Notes under the pieces: generated by a model | What the model was told of the DNA's origin: nothing | Seen by the model: only the letters and a program-made list of their open reading frames with translations | Databases searched by the model: none | From: Actinomycetota bacterium | Lineage (GTDB): Bacteria; Actinomycetota; Actinomycetes; Nanopelagicales; Nanopelagicaceae | DNA length: 7,028 nt | Assembly (NCBI GenBank): GCA_009924725.1 | Contig: RFRA01000060.1 | Coordinates: 1-7,028 of the forward strand | Reading direction: 5' to 3' | Shown: positions 1 to 6,289 of the stretch, one piece after another | How the letters are laid out: every line of letters starts with the position of its first letter | Position numbering within the stretch: position 1 is the first letter of the stretch | Made by a program: the position numbers and the translations under genes

Positions 1-724
1 AATGGGTTCAGCCGCAACTGCTTGGCAGTTAGTTGTTCCCGAACTGGCAAAGAGTTACCGAGTCATAACTGTTGATCTACCTGGCCATGGCGAGACGCAA
101 TTACCAGCGGGCTTAGATATGAGTCCTAAATCTCTAGCGGAATATGTCTTAGAAACTATGGATTCCTTAAATATTGATAAAGCGCAACTAGTTGGTAATT
201 CATTAGGTGGTTGGACCGCGCTAGAACTTGCCGCCATGAAACCTGAACGCGTTGCCAGTGTTTTAGGATTAGCACCGGCAGGACTTTGGTTAGCACCATT
301 TAATGTGCGGTATCCAGGTACCGCAATTGCGCGAAATTTAGCCAGCAGCTTAAAAGTTGTTTCACCGTTTGGACTTAAATACGAATGGGGCCGCAAGATT
401 GGTTTTGCCGATGTCAGCCCACAATGGCGCAAGTACTCATACCAACTTTGTTTAGATGCCACTTTGGCACTTGCTAATGCAGCTGGTTATTTTCCAGCCT
501 GGGATGCGTTATTAAAGAAACGCTTCGATGAACAAGTTTCAGAATCCGTGCCAGTCACAATTGTTTTTGGCGATAGTGATAAAACTTTGCCGGCCAGTAC
601 TTGCCAGGAGAAATCACTAGCTCCAAGACATGCGACTTGGCTTAATTGGGAAAGTTGCGGACATGCCCCAATGTGGGATTACCCAGAACGTGTAGTTGCC
701 GAAGTTGCAAATTTAACTAAATGA
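1..724 (+). CDS. alpha/beta-hydrolase fold protein, 5'-truncated by window edge
   Basis: This is the C-terminal 240 residues of an alpha/beta-hydrolase; the reading frame is already open at the window edge. The first ATG (position 2) is not believed to be the true start. It lies where the family has its oxyanion loop (an HG-x-GSAATAW type sequence), so the first beta strands and the HG motif lie upstream. Numbering from that Met, the nucleophile elbow is GNSLGG with Ser67, the acid is Asp191 or Asp193 in FGDSDKTLP, and the base is His221 in CGHAPMWDYPER. The triad is complete, so the protein should be an active serine hydrolase or a relative such as an acyltransferase or haloperoxidase-like enzyme. 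No signal peptide can be judged. Its stop overlaps the start of the CrtA-like gene (ATGA, 721-724), so it is probably co-translated with the carotenoid genes. Its substrate is unknown; a role on a carotenoid ester or sugar ester is only a guess from context. Confidence 0.9.
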   Translation, partial: MGSAATAWQLVVPELAKSYRVITVDLPGHGETQLPAGLDMSPKSLAEYVLETMDSLNIDKAQLVGNSLGGWTALELAAMKPERVASVLGLAPAGLWLAPFNVRYPGTAIARNLASSLKVVSPFGLKYEWGRKIGFADVSPQWRKYSYQLCLDATLALANAAGYFPAWDALLKKRFDEQVSESVPVTIVFGDSDKTLPASTCQEKSLAPRHATWLNWESCGHAPMWDYPERVVAEVANLTK

Positions 725-1383
725 TTACCGTTATTTATTTCTGGCGAATCAAGCGAGTTAATATTCCTGTTGCGTTAATTCGTATGGCAATTGATCGCAC
801 TCTCTTGCGCAGAACTAAAGGTGTAACTTTTGCTAAAATGCTAGGTTGCGGCAAAGGCGAAACTTTCACGCCAAGTGATGCTGACCCAACTCGCTGGGGA
901 TGTCTGGTAGTAATTCCAGAGAGCCAATTAGCAGCACTAGATGGTTCAATGACAATTCGAGCATGGCGCAATAAATCTGAATCAGAATTTCGAGTTGTTC
1001 TTGATCCAATTGCCGCCACTGGAATGTGGTCAAAACGCAAACCATTTGAGCCAAGTGCGCCAGCTAATTTTGATGGTCAAGTAGTTGCAATTACTCGTGC
1101 TCGCATCAAAGCCAGCCAAACACTGCGTTTCTTTAAATCGGTGCCTCCCGTAACTGCGAGTTTGCATTCCAGTCCTGGCTTGATTTCGACAATTGGAATT
1201 GGTGAAGCACCCATTGGCTTGCAGGGCACGTTCTCAATTTGGGAGTCAATGCAGGCAATCAAAGACTTTGCCTACAAAGGCGCTGCGCATCAAAAGGCAA
1301 TTGCCCAAACTGCAGAATTTGATTGGTATGCCGAGGAGCTGTTTGCCCGATTCGCCGTGCGCGAGATCAGGGGCACGATTTAA
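721..1383 (+). CDS. crtA: CrtA-family carotenoid monooxygenase (spheroidene monooxygenase-like; ketolase or 2-hydroxylase)
   Basis: The 220-residue protein has the recognisable blocks of the spheroidene monooxygenase family: FAKMLGCGKGETFTP followed by DPTRW (residues 37-59), VAITRARIK (122-130), the FKSVPP block (138-143), GIGEAPIGLQGTFSIW (159-174), FAYKGAAH (183-190) and WYAEELFARF (202-211). Length fits the family (about 200-250). Characterised CrtA enzymes are heme proteins that oxidise C-2 of acyclic carotenoid ends, giving a keto group in purple bacteria; from memory, a crtA-related gene of a myxol-making Flavobacterium is a 2-hydroxylase. Next to CruF- and CruG-like genes, 2'-hydroxylation is the more economical inference, because it gives the glycosyltransferase an acceptor. 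The ATG at 721 is chosen because the family begins with a short strand just before a WR motif. It overlaps the previous stop and has no visible Shine-Dalgarno, which points to reinitiation. The family call is firm; the exact product is not. Confidence 0.9.
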   Translation: MITVIYFWRIKRVNIPVALIRMAIDRTLLRRTKGVTFAKMLGCGKGETFTPSDADPTRWGCLVVIPESQLAALDGSMTIRAWRNKSESEFRVVLDPIAATGMWSKRKPFEPSAPANFDGQVVAITRARIKASQTLRFFKSVPPVTASLHSSPGLISTIGIGEAPIGLQGTFSIWESMQAIKDFAYKGAAHQKAIAQTAEFDWYAEELFARFAVREIRGTI

Positions 1384-1394
1384 CTTGCCTTAAT

Positions 1395-1398
1395 AGGG
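1395..1398 (+). promoter_or_regulatory. weak ribosome binding site for cruF
   Basis: AGGG lies 12 nt before the ATG at 1411, in the 27-nt gap after crtA. The spacing is long for a Shine-Dalgarno site, so its strength is doubtful. No -10-like TANNNT box sits at leaderless distance, so a separate promoter in this gap is not supported. Confidence 0.35.
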
Positions 1399-1410
1399 CA
1401 GACTAAGCAC

Positions 1411-2211
1411 ATGTCCATTCGCAACTACACACCTCGCCGTCGGCGCCGTGGCGTATCACCGTTTGCAAATGGCCTTCAGGTTGGCACAATGGTTGCAGCC
1501 CTTTTCTTACAGATGTCTTATCCGTTGCTCTCTGGCGAAGCCCTTCGAATCGTCACCATCGCAACTGTTTATTTCGGTGCCGCTGCCATGTTTGTTCATG
1601 CCCGGCTTGCATATGGCTGGAACTACTCTGGCCGCTATTTGTTGATCACTTTGCCGTTTGCTTTCTTCATCGAACTTATTGGTGAAAACACGGGCTGGCC
1701 ATTTGGAACTTATTCGTACGACGCAACCCTTGGCCCGCAGTTGCTTGGAATTCCAATCGTTGTACCTTTCGCTTGGGCCATGATGGCTCACCCATTGTTG
1801 GTCGTCGCACGACGAATGACCAAGAGATGGACATTTCTCTACGGCGGCTTTGCGCTGATGGCATGGGATTTGTTTTTAGATCCACAAATGGTTGGCGATG
1901 GTCGTTGGAAATGGGAAGTAACTGGTTCACACGTTCCGTTTCAGCCAGATATTCCACTCTCAAATATGTTTGGGTGGTTGCTATCAGGTATCACGCTGAT
2001 GGCGATTCTCAATTTTTCCTTACCTAAAGAGCAACGGAAATACGGTTCTTCACTTCTGGCAGCTGATGTTTTCTTAGCTTGGAGCTGGTTTGGCGGAATT
2101 GTTTCAAATCTCTTCTTCTTTAATCGCCCAGGTGTCGCGCTATTTGGTGGCTTCTTCTACACCTTGGCACTTGCGCCATACCTTTTCGCTCGTTGGCTCG
2201 GGCGCCCATAG
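1411..2211 (+). CDS. cruF: CruF-family carotenoid 1,2-hydratase (DUF422 membrane protein)
   Basis: This 266-residue integral membrane protein has the conserved blocks of the CruF / bisanhydrobacterioruberin hydratase family (Pfam DUF422). They are an acidic helix FFIELIGENTGWPFGTYSY (85-103), IPIVVPFAWAMMAHPLL (114-130), MAWDLFLDPQMV (150-161) with Asp153 and Asp157, and IPLSNMFGWLLSG (181-193). About seven hydrophobic segments are visible (around 24-40, 46-67, 77-90, 112-133, 140-155, 184-201, 214-262). The N-terminus is strongly basic, with five consecutive arginines (9-13), which by the positive-inside rule places it in the cytoplasm. The family adds water across the terminal C-1,2 double bond of lycopene-type psi ends to give a tertiary 1'-hydroxyl. 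Length is typical. The gene sits 27 nt after crtA and 9 nt before the glycosyltransferase gene, as expected for a shared psi-end pathway. The family assignment is strong; the substrate (lycopene, gamma-carotene or a longer carotenoid) cannot be read from sequence. Confidence 0.92.
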   Translation: MSIRNYTPRRRRRGVSPFANGLQVGTMVAALFLQMSYPLLSGEALRIVTIATVYFGAAAMFVHARLAYGWNYSGRYLLITLPFAFFIELIGENTGWPFGTYSYDATLGPQLLGIPIVVPFAWAMMAHPLLVVARRMTKRWTFLYGGFALMAWDLFLDPQMVGDGRWKWEVTGSHVPFQPDIPLSNMFGWLLSGITLMAILNFSLPKEQRKYGSSLLAADVFLAWSWFGGIVSNLFFFNRPGVALFGGFFYTLALAPYLFARWLGRP

Positions 2212-2220
2212 ATATTAAAT

Positions 2221-3294
2221 ATGTTAAATGTTTCTCTAGTTCTAACGCTAGCAATGTTTTTGCTAACTTTTATCAATGCGCAATCAATTCGCATACCCCG
2301 CAATGGTCGAGATATATCGGCATCCGTTGCCGTGCTTTTACCAGTTCGCAATGAAGCTGCAAATATTGTTGATTTAGTGGCATCGCTAAAAGCTCAAACT
2401 GGAATATCAGACCTTAGTTTCTACTTTTTAGATGATGGCTCTGAAGATGAAACCTGCCAGCTCCTAAAGCGCGAAATTGCTGGTGACAAAAGATTCTCAA
2501 TCTCAAGTGGCGAGTTGCTGCCTGAAGGCTGGCTCGGGAAGCCATGGGCACTAGAGCAATTACGCTCTAAAGCTAAAGCTGATTACCTAGTAAACATTGA
2601 TGCTGATGTTCGCTTAGTCCCGCGAGCAATTTGTGCGGCGATAAATCTACTCATCGATCAAAAGCTTGATTTCGTCTCACCATATCCACAACAGATTGCA
2701 AAAACTTTTGGTGAACGAATAATTCAACCGCTACTTCAATGGTCTTGGTTATCGACAGTGCCGCTTCGAATTGCCGAAAAATCAGGCAGGCCCGCACTTG
2801 CAGTAGCTAATGGCCAATTCTTTGCGGTTCGCCAAAGTGCGCTTGCAGCTGTTGCCGGATATTCAGCCTCAAAGACCGCCGTCTTAGATGACATGGAACT
2901 TGCCCGCACTTTGTTGCAAACTGGATTCAAAGGCTGCGTAGCCGACGGTTCGCGTATCGCAACATGCCACATGTATAACTCATGGGCCGAAGTTAAAGCT
3001 GGCTACGGTAAATCACTATGGGCAGCGTTCGGATCACGATTTGGTTCCCTTATTGCTGTTGCTTTCTTATTTATAACTGGAGTTCTCCCACTGTTAGGTG
3101 CGATCGCTGGCTTTACTTCAGGCTTCTACGCTTTGGAGTTTGTAATTATTTCGCGAATCATCTCGGCCCGTGTTTCTGGTGGTCGATTCCTTGATGCTTT
3201 CTTACACCCGATCTCATCTTTGATGTTGATTTACTTGATAATTTATTCTTGGAGTGCCCGCGGTAAAGTTCAATGGAAAGGGCGCACGCTATGA
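2221..3294 (+). CDS. cruG: family 2 glycosyltransferase, CruG-like (carotenoid glycosyltransferase)
   Basis: This is a 357-residue GT-A fold glycosyltransferase with membrane anchors. A first hydrophobic helix (about 3-20) is followed by the nucleotide-sugar domain: LLPVRNEA (39-46), DDGSEDET (71-78), the block EGWLGKPWAL (102-111) typical of the CruG/CrtQ subgroup, the metal-binding IDAD (126-129), ANGQF (196-200) and LDDMELART (222-230) holding the likely catalytic Asp223/Asp224. Two hydrophobic hairpins (about 276-313 and 325-343) close the protein. Known relatives put a sugar on carotenoid hydroxyl or carboxyl groups (CruG as 2'-O-glycosyltransferase in cyanobacterial myxoxanthophyll; CrtQ in staphyloxanthin). 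Placement between cruF and a CrtD-like desaturase favours the CruG role. The start at 2221 has no Shine-Dalgarno and lies 9 nt after the cruF stop, suggesting coupled translation; an in-frame ATG at 2254 is a less likely alternative because it would shorten the first helix. The sugar donor is unknown. Confidence 0.85.
   Translation: MLNVSLVLTLAMFLLTFINAQSIRIPRNGRDISASVAVLLPVRNEAANIVDLVASLKAQTGISDLSFYFLDDGSEDETCQLLKREIAGDKRFSISSGELLPEGWLGKPWALEQLRSKAKADYLVNIDADVRLVPRAICAAINLLIDQKLDFVSPYPQQIAKTFGERIIQPLLQWSWLSTVPLRIAEKSGRPALAVANGQFFAVRQSALAAVAGYSASKTAVLDDMELARTLLQTGFKGCVADGSRIATCHMYNSWAEVKAGYGKSLWAAFGSRFGSLIAVAFLFITGVLPLLGAIAGFTSGFYALEFVIISRIISARVSGGRFLDAFLHPISSLMLIYLIIYSWSARGKVQWKGRTL
3275..3282 (+). 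promoter_or_regulatory. ribosome binding site deciding the crtD start
   Basis: GGAAAGGG, a good Shine-Dalgarno match, lies 8 nt before the ATG at 3291 and inside the end of cruG. It supports 3291 as the start over the in-frame ATG at 3273, which this site itself overlaps. Confidence 0.65.
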
Positions 3295-4796
3295 GCAAAG
3301 TAGTTGTGATTGGTGCCGGTATTGGCGGCATGTGCGCCGCAGCTCGAATTGCTAAAGCTGGTCATCAGGTTGAAATCTTTGAAGCAGCTAACTTTGTTGG
3401 TGGAAAATGTCGCACCGAATGGATTGGTCGCTACGCCTTTGATACCGGGCCATCATTACTCACCCTGCCTGCGGTATATCGAGATTTTTTCTTAAAGACA
3501 GGCTCGATTATGGAAGATGTCTTAACTCAGATTCCAGTTGATCCAGCATTTGACTATCGCTTCGCCGATGGCTCAAACGTTAAATTTGCAAACCTCTCGC
3601 GCTATCAAACTCTGCAAGCAATTACAGCTTCGTTTGGAAGCGAAGCAGCGACACAGTGGGATCAAATTATGAAGCGTGCTGAAGCAATGTGGGATGTTTC
3701 GCGCGAACCTTTTATTGAAGCTGAACTAACTTCAGTTGCAGCCCTTTTTAAACGTGTCACCTTGTTACGTGACCTGCTAGTAATCGCTCCATTTAAGTCG
3801 CTGCGCGAGATAGCAACTGAGAAATTAACTGATCAACGGCTGCGATACATAGTCGATCGATATGCCACATACAGCGGCTCTGACCCACGCAAAGCGCCGG
3901 CGGTATTACTTAGCATCGCCTTTGTTGAAGAAGCTTTCGGTGCTTGGCATTTAGCTGGTGGAATTGGCCAATTAGCTGTCGCAATTGAAAAACGCTGTTT
4001 AGAGCTAGGTGTCAAGATTCATTTAAATTCACCGGTCGCCAAGATACAAACTACTAACGGAGTCGCTACCGGAATCGCCTTAGCCAATGGCAATGAGATT
4101 TCAGCTGATTTAATTGTTTCAAATAGTGATGCCAGCCTTACTTATCATCAGCTAATTAGTCCTACTGAAAAGCGCGCTAAGAGTGAACGCAAGAATTTAG
4201 CAAAGACGCAAAAATCACTTGCTGGCTTCTCACTGCTACTTGGTTTACGGCCAGCTGATTCCGCTGAAAAGTTAAATCATCACACAATTCTCTTCCCGGC
4301 AGATTACGATGCCGAGTTTGAAGCGATCTTCATGCAGAAGAAACCCGTAGAAAATCCCACGATCTACATCTGTGCACCTAGTGATCCGCTAATGGTTAAA
4401 GATGCTGGCCATGAAAGTTGGTTCGTGCTAGTTAATGCTCCGCGTCATGACGAAAGTAAGCAGAATGGCTTTGATTGGCGTGATGAAAATTTCAACCATA
4501 AATACGCCAACTCGATAATCGATCAAATCGAAGCGCGCGGCATCAAGATCCGTGAACGTTTAGATGTCTTGGAAATTCGTACTCCGCTAGATTTGCAGGA
4601 ATCAGTAATGGCACCTGGTGGCTCTATTTACGGAACTTCAAGCAACAGCGCATCCGCAGCTTTCTTGCGCACCAAGAATCGCTCACCAATTAAAAATCTA
4701 TTCTGTGTTGGTGGTTCGACTCACCCAGGTGGTGGATTGCCATTAGTTGGGATCAGTGCCGAAATTGTGGCAAATGCAATAGGACGTGCGCGCTAA
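3291..4796 (+). CDS. crtD: CrtI/CrtD-family carotenoid desaturase (probable psi-end C-3',4' desaturase)
   Basis: This 501-residue FAD-dependent enzyme belongs to the phytoene desaturase family. The N-terminal Rossmann motif is VVVIGAGIGG (Gly8, Gly10, Gly13), with Glu31 to bind the FAD ribose and FVGGKCRT after it (35-42). FDTGPSLLTLP (50-60), RYATYSGSDPRKAPA (190-204), GGIGQLAVAIE (223-233) and LIVSNSDA (274-281) follow the family order, and the C-terminal FAD block is FCVGGSTHPGGGLPLVGIS (471-489). Length is normal (about 490-510). The start at 3291 overlaps the cruG stop (ATGA), fits the usual distance to the dinucleotide motif and has a Shine-Dalgarno site. Members of the family desaturate phytoene or zeta-carotene (CrtI), or the C-3,4 bond of hydroxylated ends (CrtD). 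The gene is last in an end-modification run with no phytoene synthase beside it, and has HPGGGLP where many CrtI proteins read HPGxGxP. CrtD is therefore preferred, but a CrtI role cannot be excluded. Confidence 0.88.
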   Translation: MSKVVVIGAGIGGMCAAARIAKAGHQVEIFEAANFVGGKCRTEWIGRYAFDTGPSLLTLPAVYRDFFLKTGSIMEDVLTQIPVDPAFDYRFADGSNVKFANLSRYQTLQAITASFGSEAATQWDQIMKRAEAMWDVSREPFIEAELTSVAALFKRVTLLRDLLVIAPFKSLREIATEKLTDQRLRYIVDRYATYSGSDPRKAPAVLLSIAFVEEAFGAWHLAGGIGQLAVAIEKRCLELGVKIHLNSPVAKIQTTNGVATGIALANGNEISADLIVSNSDASLTYHQLISPTEKRAKSERKNLAKTQKSLAGFSLLLGLRPADSAEKLNHHTILFPADYDAEFEAIFMQKKPVENPTIYICAPSDPLMVKDAGHESWFVLVNAPRHDESKQNGFDWRDENFNHKYANSIIDQIEARGIKIRERLDVLEIRTPLDLQESVMAPGGSIYGTSSNSASAAFLRTKNRSPIKNLFCVGGSTHPGGGLPLVGISAEIVANAIGRAR

Positions 4797-5413
4797 CGAA
4801 GTTGTTTAAAGCCAAAGCGCATTACTTGTAGCAGGCCAATAAACTGCATAACTAGGAAAACTCCCGCAATTGCCGGTAAGCCAGGAATTCCTAACTGCCA
4901 AGCAATTAAAATTATGAATAACAGGCTGGCTCGCATCGGGCGTTCGGCGAAAGTGACAATGCCTAAATCTTTTACATCAGAGGCAGCCAACCGAGCGCGG
5001 GCATATTCCTGTATTGAAGCTGCCAGCCATAAACCAACTGCTATTTCGGGTGGAATTCCGACTTGATAGAGCGCGAATGCCCAAGCCGCCTCACTTATGC
5101 GATCGGCAACTGAATCAAGGATTGAACCCCAAGCACTTTCACGACGTTGGAAAATCGCCACACTGCCATCTACACCATCGAAGATTAGTGAAAACACAAC
5201 TAAAGCAATTGCCCAATATGAATATGGAATCAGAGCAGTACCGATAGCTGAGATCAATCCGAGTAGCGTTAGTACATTTGGTGAAATACGTAGCAAAGTC
5301 GCAATCAGTGCGAAACGATATGAGATTGCGAGCCATGCGTGAACGATGCCTGCTATCTCAGCATTGCCATGAAGTTCACTCCAACGCTTATAGAATTCTT
5401 TCTTGGTGATCAC
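4793..5413 (-). CDS. CDP-alcohol phosphatidyltransferase-like membrane protein with altered motif
   Basis: This 206-residue membrane protein has about six hydrophobic segments and the CDP-alcohol phosphotransferase signature at residues 79-104. Canonical DxxDGxxARx8GxxxDxxxD is read here as D79-GV-D82-G83-SV-A86-I87, then eight residues, G96, D100 and D104. All four metal-binding aspartates are present, but the arginine of the usual AR pair is isoleucine. An AERP sequence (156-159) follows, as in actinobacterial members. The family transfers a phospho-alcohol or phosphatidyl group from a CDP-linked donor in phospholipid synthesis (PG-phosphate, PI-phosphate or cardiolipin synthases); the acceptor here is unknown. 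The start is GTG at 5413, overlapping the metF stop as GTGA with no clear Shine-Dalgarno, so translation is probably coupled to metF. The TAG stop overlaps the TAA of the convergent desaturase gene. Family confidence is high; I do not assign PgsA or PIS. Confidence 0.85.
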   Translation of the reverse strand: MITKKEFYKRWSELHGNAEIAGIVHAWLAISYRFALIATLLRISPNVLTLLGLISAIGTALIPYSYWAIALVVFSLIFDGVDGSVAIFQRRESAWGSILDSVADRISEAAWAFALYQVGIPPEIAVGLWLAASIQEYARARLAASDVKDLGIVTFAERPMRASLLFIILIAWQLGIPGLPAIAGVFLVMQFIGLLQVMRFGFKQLR

Positions 5414-6264
5414 TTAGTAACCAACTTTCGATATATCTCAAGTGTGGCAGATGAAGTATTCATTGTGTAGAAATGCAGCCCAGGTACGCCTAACTCGAGT
5501 AATTCTTCACAGAGTTGGGTAGCAATTTCGATACCTAGTTTTTGGACTGCGTCATGATCAGCTTCGATCGCTGAGAATTTTTCTAAAATACTTGCCGGGA
5601 TTGGAGTTCCGCTTAGTTCAGACATCCGCACCAATTGCTTTACATTGGTCACGGGCAAAATACCCGGAATAATTGGCAAGCTAGATCCTTTGGCAGCAAG
5701 TGCCTCAACTAATCTTTGATAACTTTGCGCTTCAAAGAAGAATTGGGTGGTAGCAAAGCTGGCTCCCAAAGATTCTTTGCGAATTAGCACATCGACATCT
5801 TTTGCTAAATCACCATTCGATGCCGGGTGGCCATCAGGAAAGGCGGCTACCCCAACTTCAAAACCGCCAACTTCCATTGCTAACTCAACTAACTGATCGG
5901 CATGGTTAAATCCGCCAACTGTTGGCACCCAAGGCGCACTTGGTCCGCCAGCTGGGTCACCGCGCAAAGCCAGAATGCTATGAATGCCAGCTTCTTTATA
6001 CTTCTGCAGAATTTCGATCAGTTCACCCCGAGTTGAACCAACGCAAGTTAAATGGGCAACTGTGGGAATTGAGGTTCGTTCCGTGATCTGCGAAGTTATG
6101 CGAATTGTGCGATCGCGGGTTGATCCCCCGGCGCCATAAGTAACCGAAATGAAATCTGGCGCGATCGGTTCAAGCGCTGACATGGCAGCCCAAAGGCGTT
6201 CTTCGCCAGCCTGATCTTTAGGCGGAAAGAACTCAAAAGAGTATTTGGTCGCACGAATAACCAC
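5410..6264 (-). CDS. metF: 5,10-methylenetetrahydrofolate reductase
   Basis: This 284-residue cytoplasmic TIM-barrel flavoprotein reduces 5,10-methylene-THF to 5-methyl-THF, the methyl donor for methionine synthesis. Visible family landmarks are SFEFFPPK (9-16) with the proton-relay Glu11 (E. coli Glu28), VTYGAGGS (41-48), ALRGDP (99-104) with Asp103 (E. coli Asp120 region), ATTQFFF (171-177) with the folate-contacting Gln174, PIIPGILPVTN (197-207) and GLHFYTMN (262-269). Length is close to E. coli MetF (296). The GTG start at 6264 leaves a short N-terminus before EFFPPK, as the family expects. It has no Shine-Dalgarno but lies exactly 6 nt after a TACGCT box, so the mRNA is probably leaderless. 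The gene is divergent from a polyprenyl diphosphate synthase and is followed by a coupled phosphatidyltransferase gene. From memory, the same divergent pair occurs in corynebacteria (metF/idsA) and mycobacteria (Rv2172c/Rv2173), which supports an actinobacterial origin. Confidence 0.95.
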   Translation of the reverse strand: MVIRATKYSFEFFPPKDQAGEERLWAAMSALEPIAPDFISVTYGAGGSTRDRTIRITSQITERTSIPTVAHLTCVGSTRGELIEILQKYKEAGIHSILALRGDPAGGPSAPWVPTVGGFNHADQLVELAMEVGGFEVGVAAFPDGHPASNGDLAKDVDVLIRKESLGASFATTQFFFEAQSYQRLVEALAAKGSSLPIIPGILPVTNVKQLVRMSELSGTPIPASILEKFSAIEADHDAVQKLGIEIATQLCEELLELGVPGLHFYTMNTSSATLEIYRKLVTK

Positions 6265-6270
6265 TAGGTC

Positions 6271-6276
6271 AGCGTA
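6271..6276 (-). promoter_or_regulatory. -10 box of metF, leaderless spacing
   Basis: Reading the minus strand, TACGCT occupies -12 to -7 if the G of the metF GTG (6264) is +1. TANNNT at exactly this distance is the usual actinobacterial leaderless arrangement. No convincing -35 hexamer is seen about 17 bp further up, inside the synthase coding region. It shares the TA at 6275-6276 with the opposite -10 box. Confidence 0.6.
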
Positions 6277-6280
6277 TCGT
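6275..6280 (+). promoter_or_regulatory. -10 box of the polyprenyl diphosphate synthase, leaderless or near-leaderless
   Basis: TATCGT matches TANNNT. A standard 6-nt spacer puts +1 at 6287, one base before the GTG start at 6288, so the transcript would begin at or next to the start codon. No -35 match is clear. No Shine-Dalgarno could fit in such a short leader. Confidence 0.55.
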
Positions 6281-6281
6281 T

Positions 6282-6289
6282 ACGCGCGT
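6282..6289. other. 8-bp palindrome over the start codon of the synthase gene
   Basis: ACGCGCGT is a perfect palindrome covering the expected +1 and the first two bases of the GTG start. It could be a regulator contact point at the bidirectional promoter, but a CpG-rich palindrome this short can arise by chance. Confidence 0.25.

Noticed and set aside
2..4. ATG at the window edge as the true start of the hydrolase
   Set aside because: It corresponds to the oxyanion-loop region of the fold; the first strands and the HG motif would be missing, and the frame is open to the edge.
55..462. Minus-strand open frame of 135 codons inside the hydrolase gene
   Set aside because: It is antisense to a clear enzyme, has no recognisable domain and no start signals.
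2212..2220. AT-rich 9-nt gap before cruG as a promoter
   Set aside because: No TANNNT box at leaderless distance and no -35; it fits a simple intra-operon gap.
3273..3290. Upstream ATG adding six residues to the desaturase
   Set aside because: The ATG at 3291 has the ATGA overlap, a proper Shine-Dalgarno site and the normal distance to the FAD motif.
4866..4914. AATTGC / GCAATT inverted repeat around AGGAATTCCT as a terminator for the carotenoid operon
   Set aside because: The stem is short with a loop near 30 nt and is followed by an A-rich rather than T-rich run; it lies in coding sequence of the opposite gene.
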